Positions 5,896 through 12,026 of a stretch of DNA of 12,026 bases are shown here, piece after piece (position 1 is the stretch's first letter; every line of letters starts with the position of its first letter). The notes under the pieces were generated by a model, which was not told the origin of the DNA, made no database searches, and worked only from the letters and a program-made list of their open reading frames with translations. The translations under genes were made by a program, and so were the position numbers. Location of the stretch: positions 1 through 12,026 of the forward strand of contig DZDB01000049.1 in the NCBI GenBank assembly GCA_022736605.1, given 5' to 3'. The DNA comes from Sideroxydans lithotrophicus. Its GTDB lineage: Bacteria > Pseudomonadota > Gammaproteobacteria > Burkholderiales > Sulfuriferulaceae.

Positions 5896-7239
5896 TTACA
5901 GGACGTAACGCGCCAGATCCTCGCTCACCGCCAGCAGTTTCAGCCGTGCATCGACAAACGCTGCGTCAACGCTGATTTGTTGGCCGTTATGTTTGCCGGC
6001 TTCAAACGAGACTTCTTCCAGCAGCCGTTCCATCACCGTATGCAGCCTGCGCGCGCCAATGTTTTCGGTGGTTTCGTTGACCTGAAACGCAATCTCGGCG
6101 AGACGGCGGATGCCCTCGGGGGTGAACTGGACATCGACGCCTTCGGTTGCCAGCAGCGCTTGATACTGGCGCGTGAGGCAGGCGTCGGTGGCGGTCAGAA
6201 TCGCCTCGAAATCTGCCACTGCCAGCGACGTCAACTCGACCCGGATCGGAAAACGACCCTGCAGTTCGGGAATCAGGTCGGAAGGTTTGGCGAGGTGAAA
6301 CGCGCCACTGGCGATGAACAGGATGTGGTCGGTGTTGACCATGCCGTATTTGGTGGTGACGGTGGTGCCTTCGACCAGCGGCAGCAAGTCGCGCTGCACG
6401 CCCTGGCGCGACACTTCACCGCCGCTGGCTTCGTTGCGGCTGGTGATCTTGTCGATTTCGTCGAGGAACACAATGCCGTTCTGCTCGACGTTTTCCAGTG
6501 CACGCTGCTTGATGTCTTCCTCGTTGACCAGCTGCGCAGCTTCTTCCTCGGTCAACAGCTTCATCGCCTCGACAATTTTCAGCTTGCGCGTTTTGCGGCG
6601 CGTGCTGCCCATGTTCTGGAACATGCCCTGAATCTGGCTGGTCAGATCTTCCATGCCGGGCGGCGCGAAAATCTGCGCGCCGGGTTGCATGGCGGCGACG
6701 TCAATCTCGATTTCCTTGTCGTTGAGCTGACCCTCGCGCAGCATCTTGCGGAATTTCTGCCGCGTGGCGGATTCGTCCGGCCTGACGGCTGGTTCTATGC
6801 CCAGCTGTTGCGACACGTCACGTGCGGGCGGCAGCAGGGCGTCGAGCACACGTTCCTCGGCGGCGTCTTCGGCGCGCAGTTTGTGTTTCGCCATGTCCTG
6901 GCCGCGCAGGTCTTTGATGGCGGTTTCCATCAGGTCGCGGATGATGGAATCGACATCGCGGCCGACGTAGCCGACTTCGGTGAATTTAGTCGCTTCGACC
7001 TTGATGAACGGCGCGTCGGCGATGCGTGCCAGACGGCGGGCGATTTCGGTCTTGCCGACCCCGGTTGGGCCGATCATCAGGATGTTTTTCGGTGTGATTT
7101 CATGGCGCAGCGGCGCAGCGACCTGGGCGCGCCGCCAACGGTTGCGCAGTGCAACCGCGACGGCGCGCTTGGCGGCATGCTGGCCGATGATGTGTTTGTC
7201 GAGCTCGTGGACAATTTCCTGCGGGGTCATGGTTGACAT
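5896..7239 (-). CDS. hslU: HslU, ATPase/unfoldase subunit of the HslUV protease
   Basis: A 447-residue AAA+ unfoldase that feeds unfolded proteins into HslV. Visible in order: N-terminal MTPQEIVHELDKHIIGQ, Walker A GPTGVGKT (57-64), the substrate-gripping pore loop GYVG (90-93), a variable I-domain with an acidic helical region (about 110-240), Walker B VFLDEIDKI near 255, the sensor segment ELQGRFPIRVEL, and the C-terminal tail ARYVL that inserts into HslV. Length is as in E. coli (443). I chose the ATG at 7239 (MSTMTPQEIV, matching MSEMTPREIV of E. coli), 2 bases after the hslV stop; the frame is open further upstream to 7368 but that part overlaps hslV. Cotranscribed with hslV from the heat-shock promoter. 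Confidence 0.97.
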   Translation of the reverse strand: MSTMTPQEIVHELDKHIIGQHAAKRAVAVALRNRWRRAQVAAPLRHEITPKNILMIGPTGVGKTEIARRLARIADAPFIKVEATKFTEVGYVGRDVDSIIRDLMETAIKDLRGQDMAKHKLRAEDAAEERVLDALLPPARDVSQQLGIEPAVRPDESATRQKFRKMLREGQLNDKEIEIDVAAMQPGAQIFAPPGMEDLTSQIQGMFQNMGSTRRKTRKLKIVEAMKLLTEEEAAQLVNEEDIKQRALENVEQNGIVFLDEIDKITSRNEASGGEVSRQGVQRDLLPLVEGTTVTTKYGMVNTDHILFIASGAFHLAKPSDLIPELQGRFPIRVELTSLAVADFEAILTATDACLTRQYQALLATEGVDVQFTPEGIRRLAEIAFQVNETTENIGARRLHTVMERLLEEVSFEAGKHNGQQISVDAAFVDARLKLLAVSEDLARYVL

Positions 7240-7241
7240 GG

Positions 7242-7778
7242 CTATTCCAGCACTTCGATGACGTGATTCTGATTGGTGTAAATGCACAGGTCGCCGGTGA
7301 TGGCGAGCGATTTGGCGACGATGTCGCGCGCGTGCAGTTCCGTGTTTTCCAGCAGACCCCGGGCGCAAGCCTGGGCGTAAGCGCCGCCGCTGCCGATGGC
7401 GACGATGCCGTATTCCGGCTCCAGCACATCGCCGTTGCCGGTAATGATAAGCGAGTGCTCACTGTCGGCGACTGCCAGCATGGCTTCAAGCCGACGCAGC
7501 ACACGGTCGGTGCGCCAGTCCTTGGCGAGCTCTACCGCAGAGCGCAATAAATTGCCCTGGTGCTTGTCGAGCTTGGCTTCAAAGCGTTCAAACAGGGTGA
7601 AGGCGTCGGCTGTGCCGCCGGCGAATCCGGCGAGGATCTTGTCCTGATAAATGCGCCGTACCTTGCGCGCCGTACCCTTGATGACGATGTTGCCGAGGGT
7701 GACCTGGCCATCGCCACCGAGCGCGACCTGCGTGCCGCGCCGCACCGACAGGATGGTGGTGCCACGATATTGCTCCAT
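7242..7778 (-). CDS. hslV: HslV, proteasome-like peptidase subunit of HslUV
   Basis: A 178-residue N-terminal-nucleophile threonine peptidase. The protein begins MEQYRG|TTILSVRRG, so the catalytic Thr is residue 7 and a six-residue propeptide must be removed; E. coli HslV removes only Met. Counting from that Thr, Asp17 (GGDG) and Lys33 (ARKVRR) complete the active site. GFAGGTADAFTLFERFE, AVELAKDWRTD, ITGNGDV, IAIGSGG-like VAIGSGGAYAQA and the ICIYTNxxH-like end are all conserved. It forms a double hexamer in the cytoplasm capped by HslU. GGAAAG lies about 8 bases upstream of the ATG. A sigma-32 promoter starts its transcript, downstream of the STAS gene. Confidence 0.97.
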   Translation of the reverse strand: MEQYRGTTILSVRRGTQVALGGDGQVTLGNIVIKGTARKVRRIYQDKILAGFAGGTADAFTLFERFEAKLDKHQGNLLRSAVELAKDWRTDRVLRRLEAMLAVADSEHSLIITGNGDVLEPEYGIVAIGSGGAYAQACARGLLENTELHARDIVAKSLAITGDLCIYTNQNHVIEVLE

Positions 7779-7810
7779 TGCGGGATCTTTCCGGAAATAC
7801 GAGTAGTGCT

Positions 7811-7838
7811 AGATGGGGACGCTGCGGATAATCTCAAG
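7811..7838 (-). promoter_or_regulatory. Heat-shock (sigma-32/RpoH) promoter of hslVU
   Basis: On the minus strand CTTGAGA (7838-7832) is followed after 13 bases by CCCCATCT (7818-7811). This matches the RpoH consensus CTTGAAA-N11-16-CCCCATnT at all but one base. It lies between the STAS-gene stop and the hslV ATG (7778), leaving a leader of roughly 25 bases. E. coli hslVU is also driven by sigma-32, so the assignment fits both sequence and context. Confidence 0.88.
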
Positions 7839-7851
7839 CGCCCGGCGGCGT

Positions 7852-9021
7852 TTATTTGCGGCGCACGACCTCGGCCATCTGATCGACGCCCATGACGATC
7901 AATACCACGTTGACCATTTCGTTGCCGTTGACGATGCGCACCTGTTTGCCGGTCTGCAGCAGCGCCATGAGCGCCTCCATGAACAGGTTGACGCTGGAGA
8001 ATTCGACCCGTGGCACGCCGCCCAGGTCGAGCGTGACGTCACTGTGGCGCGCCGCAAACGATTGAAATTCGGCAAACACAGCGGTGCTGCTGCCAGTGAT
8101 GGCACCGTGCATGGCATACGTGTTCGGCGCAATCTCGGGTTCGGCTGCGGCGGGCGGCGCGGCCATAGTTTGCGCGACGGCGCGCGGCGTTTCCCAGGAT
8201 GGCGGTGAGACTTCGTAGGTGACGGCATAATCGACCGCGAGGTCTTCGAACTCTGCAAGCTTGCCCTGCATCTGGTACAACTGGAGTAGCAATAGCCAAT
8301 GTGCCGGATCGCGCTGCGCCGGATCCTGGATGAGTTGTTGCAGCAGGCTGACCAGCGCGCCGCTGGCAATCTGCAAGGCGGCGGATTTCTTTTGCAGCTT
8401 GGCCAGCGCGTTTTTGAGCAGGGTACAACCGGCCGGCGTGACGGTGCTGATACTCGATAGATCAAGCTGGATTGCGCCGTGCGCAGTTGCGTCGACGAGC
8501 AGCTGAATGCGGTCAGCGCTGGCTTGATCCAGCGTGCCCTTGAGGCTGAACATCTGGCCGCTGGCGGCCTTGTCGGCACGGGCAGCCGGTTGATCGGCGG
8601 CGCTAGCGACACTTTGCCATACGGGTGGCGAGGTCTCGCATTTGACCGCGTAATCCAGCGCCAGCTGTTCAAACTCGGCCTGTTGATGGGTGGCGTGGTA
8701 CAGGTCGAACAGCATGCGCCAGTGGGCGTCTTGCAGATGGCGTGATGTCAGGTAGCCGGTCAGCAGCTTGATGGCGTCGGCAGTGCGGTTATTGGCGTAA
8801 AACATCGCGGCTTCTTCAATGCCCGGCGCCAGCTTGGCGCCGGTTTCCACCACGTCGATACCGCCGCTCAGGACGGCAATGGTATCGAAGCGCTCCTCCG
8901 TCAGGGGCGCCTCATTGATGGCGGCGATGGCCTCAGCCTTGCCGCCTTTTTTTGCGGCAGGTTTGGCGGCGGGCTTGTCTTTACGAAAGAATGAAAAATC
9001 CAATTGCTGAATACCGGGCAC
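7852..9021 (-). CDS. Tandem STAS-domain protein with duplicated helical modules
   Basis: A predicted 389-residue cytosolic protein of order: Lys/Ala-rich N-terminus after LDFSFFRKD, helical repeat A (about 100-136), STAS domain 1 (about 156-231), helical repeat B (about 241-277), Ala/Pro linker, STAS domain 2 (about 302-386). The two helical repeats share HWxxLxxLY...EFExLAxDYAVxxExSPPxW, a clear internal duplication. STAS domains are known from anti-anti-sigma factors and sulfate transporters; in STAS 1 the usual phospho-Ser region reads LSSISTVTPAGCTLL, and in STAS 2 it reads GVPRVEFSSVNLFMEAL. Partner and signal are unknown. The start is uncertain: the frame is open to 9123, overlapping the permease gene, and no ATG lies in the right place, so I propose GTG at 9021 (reads MPGIQQLDFSFF); TTG at 9003 is an alternative. 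Confidence 0.8.
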   Translation of the reverse strand: MPGIQQLDFSFFRKDKPAAKPAAKKGGKAEAIAAINEAPLTEERFDTIAVLSGGIDVVETGAKLAPGIEEAAMFYANNRTADAIKLLTGYLTSRHLQDAHWRMLFDLYHATHQQAEFEQLALDYAVKCETSPPVWQSVASAADQPAARADKAASGQMFSLKGTLDQASADRIQLLVDATAHGAIQLDLSSISTVTPAGCTLLKNALAKLQKKSAALQIASGALVSLLQQLIQDPAQRDPAHWLLLLQLYQMQGKLAEFEDLAVDYAVTYEVSPPSWETPRAVAQTMAAPPAAAEPEIAPNTYAMHGAITGSSTAVFAEFQSFAARHSDVTLDLGGVPRVEFSSVNLFMEALMALLQTGKQVRIVNGNEMVNVVLIVMGVDQMAEVVRRK

Positions 9022-9036
9022 GAATTCTATCGTGTG

Positions 9037-9066
9037 ATGATAGGCGCTAACGGTGAAGAATATCAA
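9037..9066 (-). promoter_or_regulatory. Candidate sigma-70 promoter for the STAS gene
   Basis: On the minus strand TTGATA (9066-9061) and TATCAT (9042-9037) are separated by 18 bases, each five of six matches to consensus. The -35 overlaps the last codons of the znuB-like gene. With the GTG start at 9021 the leader would be only about 9 bases, so either the start is further down or the promoter is fortuitous. Confidence 0.45.
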
Positions 9067-9824
9067 GCGCGCAGCGCACGTACCAGTCCACTGGCGACCA
9101 TGCCGATCAGGGCAATTGCCCATACGATGACAGCACCGGCGGGTAAATCGAATAGCGCTGACGCCATCAGTCCCAGCGCATAACCGAGCAAACCGGTCAG
9201 ATAGGCCAGCGCCAGGCCGCGCTTGCGTTCCATGTGGCGCATCACGAGCGCCGGGATGATCAGGCTGGCAAATACCAGATAAATGCCGACCAGTTGTACG
9301 GAAAGGGTAATGGCACAGGCGAAGATCAGATAAAACCCGCTACGCGACAGGCGCTGGCGGGTGACATACAGAACCAGACCGAGCACTGCGGTGACAAAGG
9401 CGGCGCTGATCAGCTGGGCGTGGCTGACCCAGAGAATCTGGCCGACCAGCAAGTCCTTGAGGTGTTCGCCGCCGTGCGGATTGTTGGCCAGCAACAACAG
9501 GCTGGCGCTGGCTGCCAGCACAAACAGCACGCCGATCAGGGCTTCCTGGATGTCGGGCCAGCGCCGTTCGCTCCAGGTCAGTCCGAGCGCGCCGACCAGT
9601 GCGGCTGCGAGTGCGGCTGCCTGCATGCCCCAGCCTTGCGGTTCCCAGCCCAGACTGTCGGCGAGGATGACGCCCAGCCCGGCAATCTGCGCGATGGCCA
9701 GGTCGATGAACACGATGCCGCGCGTCAATACCACGCGGCCCAGCGGCACATGCGTGGCGAGCACCAGTGCCCCCGCCAGCAGTGCGGGCAGCAGGATGGA
9801 AAAATCCAGCGCGGTCGCGTTCAT
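9063..9824 (-). CDS. znuB: ZnuB-like ABC-3 family metal permease
   Basis: A 253-residue inner-membrane protein with about seven or eight hydrophobic helices, typical of the ABC-3 family that imports Zn or Mn. Family landmarks include the early PLGRVVLTRGIVFIDLAIAQIAGLG segment, the central EALIGVLFVLAASASLLLLANNPHGGEHLKDLLVGQILWVS stretch with its conserved His/Gly region, and YLVFASLIIPALVM, which precedes the ATPase contact. Its ATG overlaps the stop of the binding-protein gene by one base (TGATG), so the two are translationally coupled. The specific metal is inferred from the partner, which has ZnuA-type His ligands. No ATP-binding subunit gene follows it; the next gene is the STAS protein. 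Confidence 0.88.
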   Translation of the reverse strand: MNATALDFSILLPALLAGALVLATHVPLGRVVLTRGIVFIDLAIAQIAGLGVILADSLGWEPQGWGMQAAALAAALVGALGLTWSERRWPDIQEALIGVLFVLAASASLLLLANNPHGGEHLKDLLVGQILWVSHAQLISAAFVTAVLGLVLYVTRQRLSRSGFYLIFACAITLSVQLVGIYLVFASLIIPALVMRHMERKRGLALAYLTGLLGYALGLMASALFDLPAGAVIVWAIALIGMVASGLVRALRA

Positions 9825-10732
9825 CAGTCGGCTTTCAACAAGCGCGCGATGGTGTCGTCAAACAGACCGAACAAATTGGTCGCACCCGGCGTGCCGCCCA
9901 CGGTAGAAGGCAGTTCAACTACCGGGATGTGGGCGCGCTCGGACAGCCAGTCGGCGGCACGCGGGCTGTTGTAGGCCGAGCGCAGGATCATTTTCGCCGG
10001 GGTCTGCTGGAGCCGTGCGAGCACGGCGCTCAGTGACGCCACACTCGGTTCAATACCGGGTTTGGGTTCAAGTACCGCGACTTCGCGCAGGCCGAGCCAG
10101 GCTTGCAGGTACGGATAGGCCTTGTGCTGCACCACCACCGGCACGCCTTTCAGCGGCGCAGCCTGCACTTCCCAGCGTGCGATGGCAGCGTCCCAGCGCG
10201 GCTTGAAGCTGCTGTAGCGGCTGGCGTAATACGCCGAATTGGCCGGGTCGACATACGCCAGGGTTTGGGTGAGCGCCGCCGCGACGCGGGCAATGTTGCG
10301 CGGGTCGGTCTGGATATGCGGATTGCCCGCCGCGTGGACATCGCCATCGGCGCGATCCAGCCGGGTGGGTTTTTCCAGCAGCGTGACATGGCGGGTGGCC
10401 TCGAAATTGCCCGGCTGGCCGGGCTGAATTGCCGGGTTGGCGGATTCGCGCAGCAAAACCGGCAGCCAGCCGATTTCCAGTTCGGCGCCGGTACAAACAA
10501 GCAATTGCGCGCTGCGCGCGCGCGCGATCAGCGAGGGCCGCGCTTCGACCCGGTGCGGGTCTTGCAGGGCGCTGGTGGCGCTGGTGACGTTGACCTTGTC
10601 GCCGCCCAGTTCCTGGGTCAGCGCCGCCCATTCGGGTTCGCAGGCGAGCACGTTGAGGGCGGCGTGCGCCGGGCTGACCAAAGCCAGCAGCAGCGCAGAC
10701 AGGGATGACAAACGGATCAAAATGGATTGCAT
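9824..10732 (-). CDS. znuA: ZnuA-like periplasmic zinc-binding protein
   Basis: A 302-residue cluster A-I metal-binding protein. Residues 1-24 are a signal peptide with a likely cut at SPAHA|AL. Three His expected to bind the metal are visible: H60 (QDPHRVEARPS), H139 (GNPHIQTDP) and H203 (VVVQHKAYPYL), close in number to H60, H143 and H207 of E. coli ZnuA. The His/Asp-rich loop of many ZnuA proteins is missing; only DRADGDVH occupies its place. The C-terminal ELPSTVGGTPGATNLFGLFDDTIARL block is common in proteobacterial relatives. The longer frame begins at 10762, but the ATG at 10732 has a perfect AAGGAG and begins the signal peptide directly. It overlaps the permease by one base and follows the outer-membrane gene by 10 bases. 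A manganese role cannot be excluded. Confidence 0.9.
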   Translation of the reverse strand: MQSILIRLSSLSALLLALVSPAHAALNVLACEPEWAALTQELGGDKVNVTSATSALQDPHRVEARPSLIARARSAQLLVCTGAELEIGWLPVLLRESANPAIQPGQPGNFEATRHVTLLEKPTRLDRADGDVHAAGNPHIQTDPRNIARVAAALTQTLAYVDPANSAYYASRYSSFKPRWDAAIARWEVQAAPLKGVPVVVQHKAYPYLQAWLGLREVAVLEPKPGIEPSVASLSAVLARLQQTPAKMILRSAYNSPRAADWLSERAHIPVVELPSTVGGTPGATNLFGLFDDTIARLLKAD

Positions 10733-10738
10733 GAACAG

Positions 10739-10744
10739 CTCCTT
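10739..10744 (-). promoter_or_regulatory. Strong ribosome-binding site of the znuA-like gene
   Basis: AAGGAG lies 6 bases before the ATG at 10732 and overlaps the TAA stop (10745-10743) of the outer-membrane gene. It decides the start of znuA in favour of 10732 over 10762 and implies coupling of the two genes. Confidence 0.85.
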
Positions 10745-12026
10745 AGAAGGTGTGGGCGCCATGCGCGCCCAGACTCATGATGTATTGCAGCGCGAACTGG
10801 TTATCGGTGACGCCGAAACGGGCTTCGTCGCGCGCATATTGCAGGCGGATACGGGAATATTCGCTCGGACTGTAATCGACCATGACCGTATTGCGACGCG
10901 GGTTATACGGCGTGAGCACGGCAAAATCGGCGAGATTAAGACTTGCGCCCAATTGTGGCGTGCCGCTGGTGAGGCGATCATGGCGCAATCCGGCGCGCCA
11001 GTACGGCATGAACTGATAGACGCCTTGCAGGTACCAGCCGGACTGGGTGGACTGGTAGCTGTCGGCAACGCCTGCGCCGCAATTGCCCGCGCCAGCCTGA
11101 TCGGTGCAACTGAGCGTGCCGGTTTCCTTGCGGCGGAAATATTCGCCCTGAAGTTTGAAACTGGTTTCCTTGGCGTTGCCGTTGGGTGCCCATTTCCACA
11201 CGAAATCGGCGATCCACAAATGGCTCCTGCCGCTGAAGCTGTTGGTGGTGGCATTGCCCAGTGCGTCGCTATCGTCGTAGCTGCGCTCGCGCGGGCTGCT
11301 GCCCAGATACGACAGGCCGGCGCGCCAGCTGTTCGACACCCCGACATCGCCGCCGACGTGGGCGAATACGCTGCCCGCCGCGCCGCCGTTGCTGTTGCGT
11401 TCGGTGGCGGGGAAGCTGCGCCCACGGCCGATTTCGGCGCCGAGTTCGACCAGCAGGTCGGTGGTCGGCGCGAGCCACTTGACCTGCACGCCGTCATCGG
11501 CAAACTGGTTGCCGAGAAATGCCTTGTAGGGCAACGACGCGTCGGTGAAATCCCAGGTGTGCGCGTGTTGCTCGTTCATATAGCCGATGGCGGAAAAAAA
11601 CCGTCCGGCCTTGAACGACAGACCGTGGCCCAGGCCGAGCGTCTGGATGTAGGCGTTTTCGACTTCGGCTTCATTGTCCGGTGTCAGGGCGACGGTCAGG
11701 TTGCCGCGAAAATGCGGGTCGATATTGGCGCTGATAGCCAGTTCAGATTCGCCCAGCGAAAAACTACGCGGGCCGGGCGCGACTTCACCACCGCTGGGGA
11801 TGAAGCCGCCGATCTGGTAAGTGTCGGGGTCGCGTTGCAGGTGGTTGTAGGTGCCGGACAGAATCAGCGCGATTTCCGGGTTGAAGGCGTTGGCGTTGGC
11901 GGGGGCAGGTTGTGCGGCGGCGCTGGCTGCTTGAACCGCCTGCTCGCTTTTGGCATCGGTCTGCTGGACCCGGTTTTCAGTCTGGTCGAGGCGTTTTTGC
12001 AGGGCGTCAATACGCGCTTCATAACT
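10743..12026 (-). CDS. Porin-like outer-membrane protein linked to zinc uptake (partial, N-terminus off the edge)
   Basis: The frame stays open from the TAA at 10743 to the window edge, 427 residues, well beyond the internal ATG at 11579. The visible N-terminal part has a coiled-coil segment (YEARIDALQKRLDQTENRVQQ), an Ala/Pro/Gln-rich linker, then a beta-barrel beginning NAFNPEIALILSGTYNHL. Alternating amphipathic strands follow to the end, with landmarks SLGESELAISANIDPHFRGNLTVAL, FKAGRFFSAIGYMNEQHAHTWDF and a final aromatic strand ending in Phe (GAHGAHTF), the usual outer-membrane barrel signal. Relatives are often annotated as zinc-regulated TonB-dependent outer-membrane receptors, but no plug domain is visible in this part. 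Two loop cysteines (SCTDQAGAGNC) could form a disulfide. The gene is first in the visible order before znuA and znuB, so it probably admits Zn or a Zn chelate (inferred). Any Zur box would lie off the right edge. Confidence 0.82.
   Translation of the reverse strand, partial: SYEARIDALQKRLDQTENRVQQTDAKSEQAVQAASAAAQPAPANANAFNPEIALILSGTYNHLQRDPDTYQIGGFIPSGGEVAPGPRSFSLGESELAISANIDPHFRGNLTVALTPDNEAEVENAYIQTLGLGHGLSFKAGRFFSAIGYMNEQHAHTWDFTDASLPYKAFLGNQFADDGVQVKWLAPTTDLLVELGAEIGRGRSFPATERNSNGGAAGSVFAHVGGDVGVSNSWRAGLSYLGSSPRERSYDDSDALGNATTNSFSGRSHLWIADFVWKWAPNGNAKETSFKLQGEYFRRKETGTLSCTDQAGAGNCGAGVADSYQSTQSGWYLQGVYQFMPYWRAGLRHDRLTSGTPQLGASLNLADFAVLTPYNPRRNTVMVDYSPSEYSRIRLQYARDEARFGVTDNQFALQYIMSLGAHGAHTF

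Noticed and set aside
5985..6008. A CGTTATG ... AAACG stretch with the 24-base spacing of a Mo-box
   Set aside because: The right half lacks the TATAACG core and the site is inside conserved hslU coding sequence, near the 3' end with no promoter to control.
5875..7236. A 453-codon open frame on the plus strand
   Set aside because: It lies antisense across almost all of hslU, whose motifs are intact, and its translation is a low-complexity Gln/His/Arg/Phe-rich product without domains. It is a shadow frame caused by GC-rich codon bias.
7240..7368. Upstream extension of the hslU frame to an ATG at 7368
   Set aside because: It overlaps the coding end of hslV in another frame and encodes Arg/His-rich sequence unlike HslU; MSTMTPQEIV at 7239 matches the family start.
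9234..9974. A 246-codon open frame on the plus strand
   Set aside because: Antisense to the permease and the end of the binding-protein gene, Gln/His-rich and without domain features.
10103..10708. A 201-codon open frame on the plus strand
   Set aside because: Antisense to the znuA-like gene, which has a signal peptide, metal ligands and a strong ribosome-binding site; a shadow frame.
11577..11579. ATG at 11579 as the start of the outer-membrane gene
   Set aside because: The frame continues upstream to the window edge with family-typical barrel and coiled-coil sequence, so this is an internal methionine in GYMNEQHAH.

Overview
The window reads as a continuous stretch of chromosome from a GC-rich, Gram-negative proteobacterium, most likely a betaproteobacterium. 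That placement is an inference. It rests on the RegB/RegA-type redox two-component pair, an HslV with a short propeptide before its catalytic Thr, the zinc ABC genes preceded by a porin-like outer-membrane gene, and the general gene style. No rRNA, tRNA, CRISPR array, insertion sequence or phage gene was seen. Almost all of the window is protein-coding and gaps between genes are short.

Layout. Positions 1-776 (+) hold the 3' end of a RegB/PrrB-type histidine kinase and its response regulator, regA. Positions 783-2231 (-) hold a single-domain rhodanese and an EamA-family exporter. Positions 2436-4271 (-) encode a 611-residue alpha-solenoid repeat protein of unknown function. Divergent from it, 4432-5891 (+), are modA and modB for molybdate uptake. 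From 5896 to the right edge everything is on the minus strand, in transcription order: a porin-like outer-membrane protein (cut by the edge), a ZnuA-like zinc-binding protein, a ZnuB-like permease, a tandem STAS-domain protein, hslV and hslU.

How the parts connect. The best regulatory signal is a pair of molybdate-response (ModE-type) boxes. One sits on the modA promoter (4394-4421), where it is expected. The other, an almost perfect inverted repeat (1276-1305), sits between the -35 and start codon of the rhodanese gene. This suggests that the rhodanese is part of the molybdenum regulon and may supply sulfur for molybdenum-cofactor chemistry; it is the most novel lead here. A near-consensus heat-shock (sigma-32) promoter at 7811-7838 drives hslVU separately from the genes upstream.

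Both ABC importers in the window (ModAB and ZnuAB) lack an adjacent ATPase gene. ModB ends 4 bases before the convergent hslU stop, so modC cannot follow it there. The zinc system may have its ATPase beyond the right edge or elsewhere in the genome.
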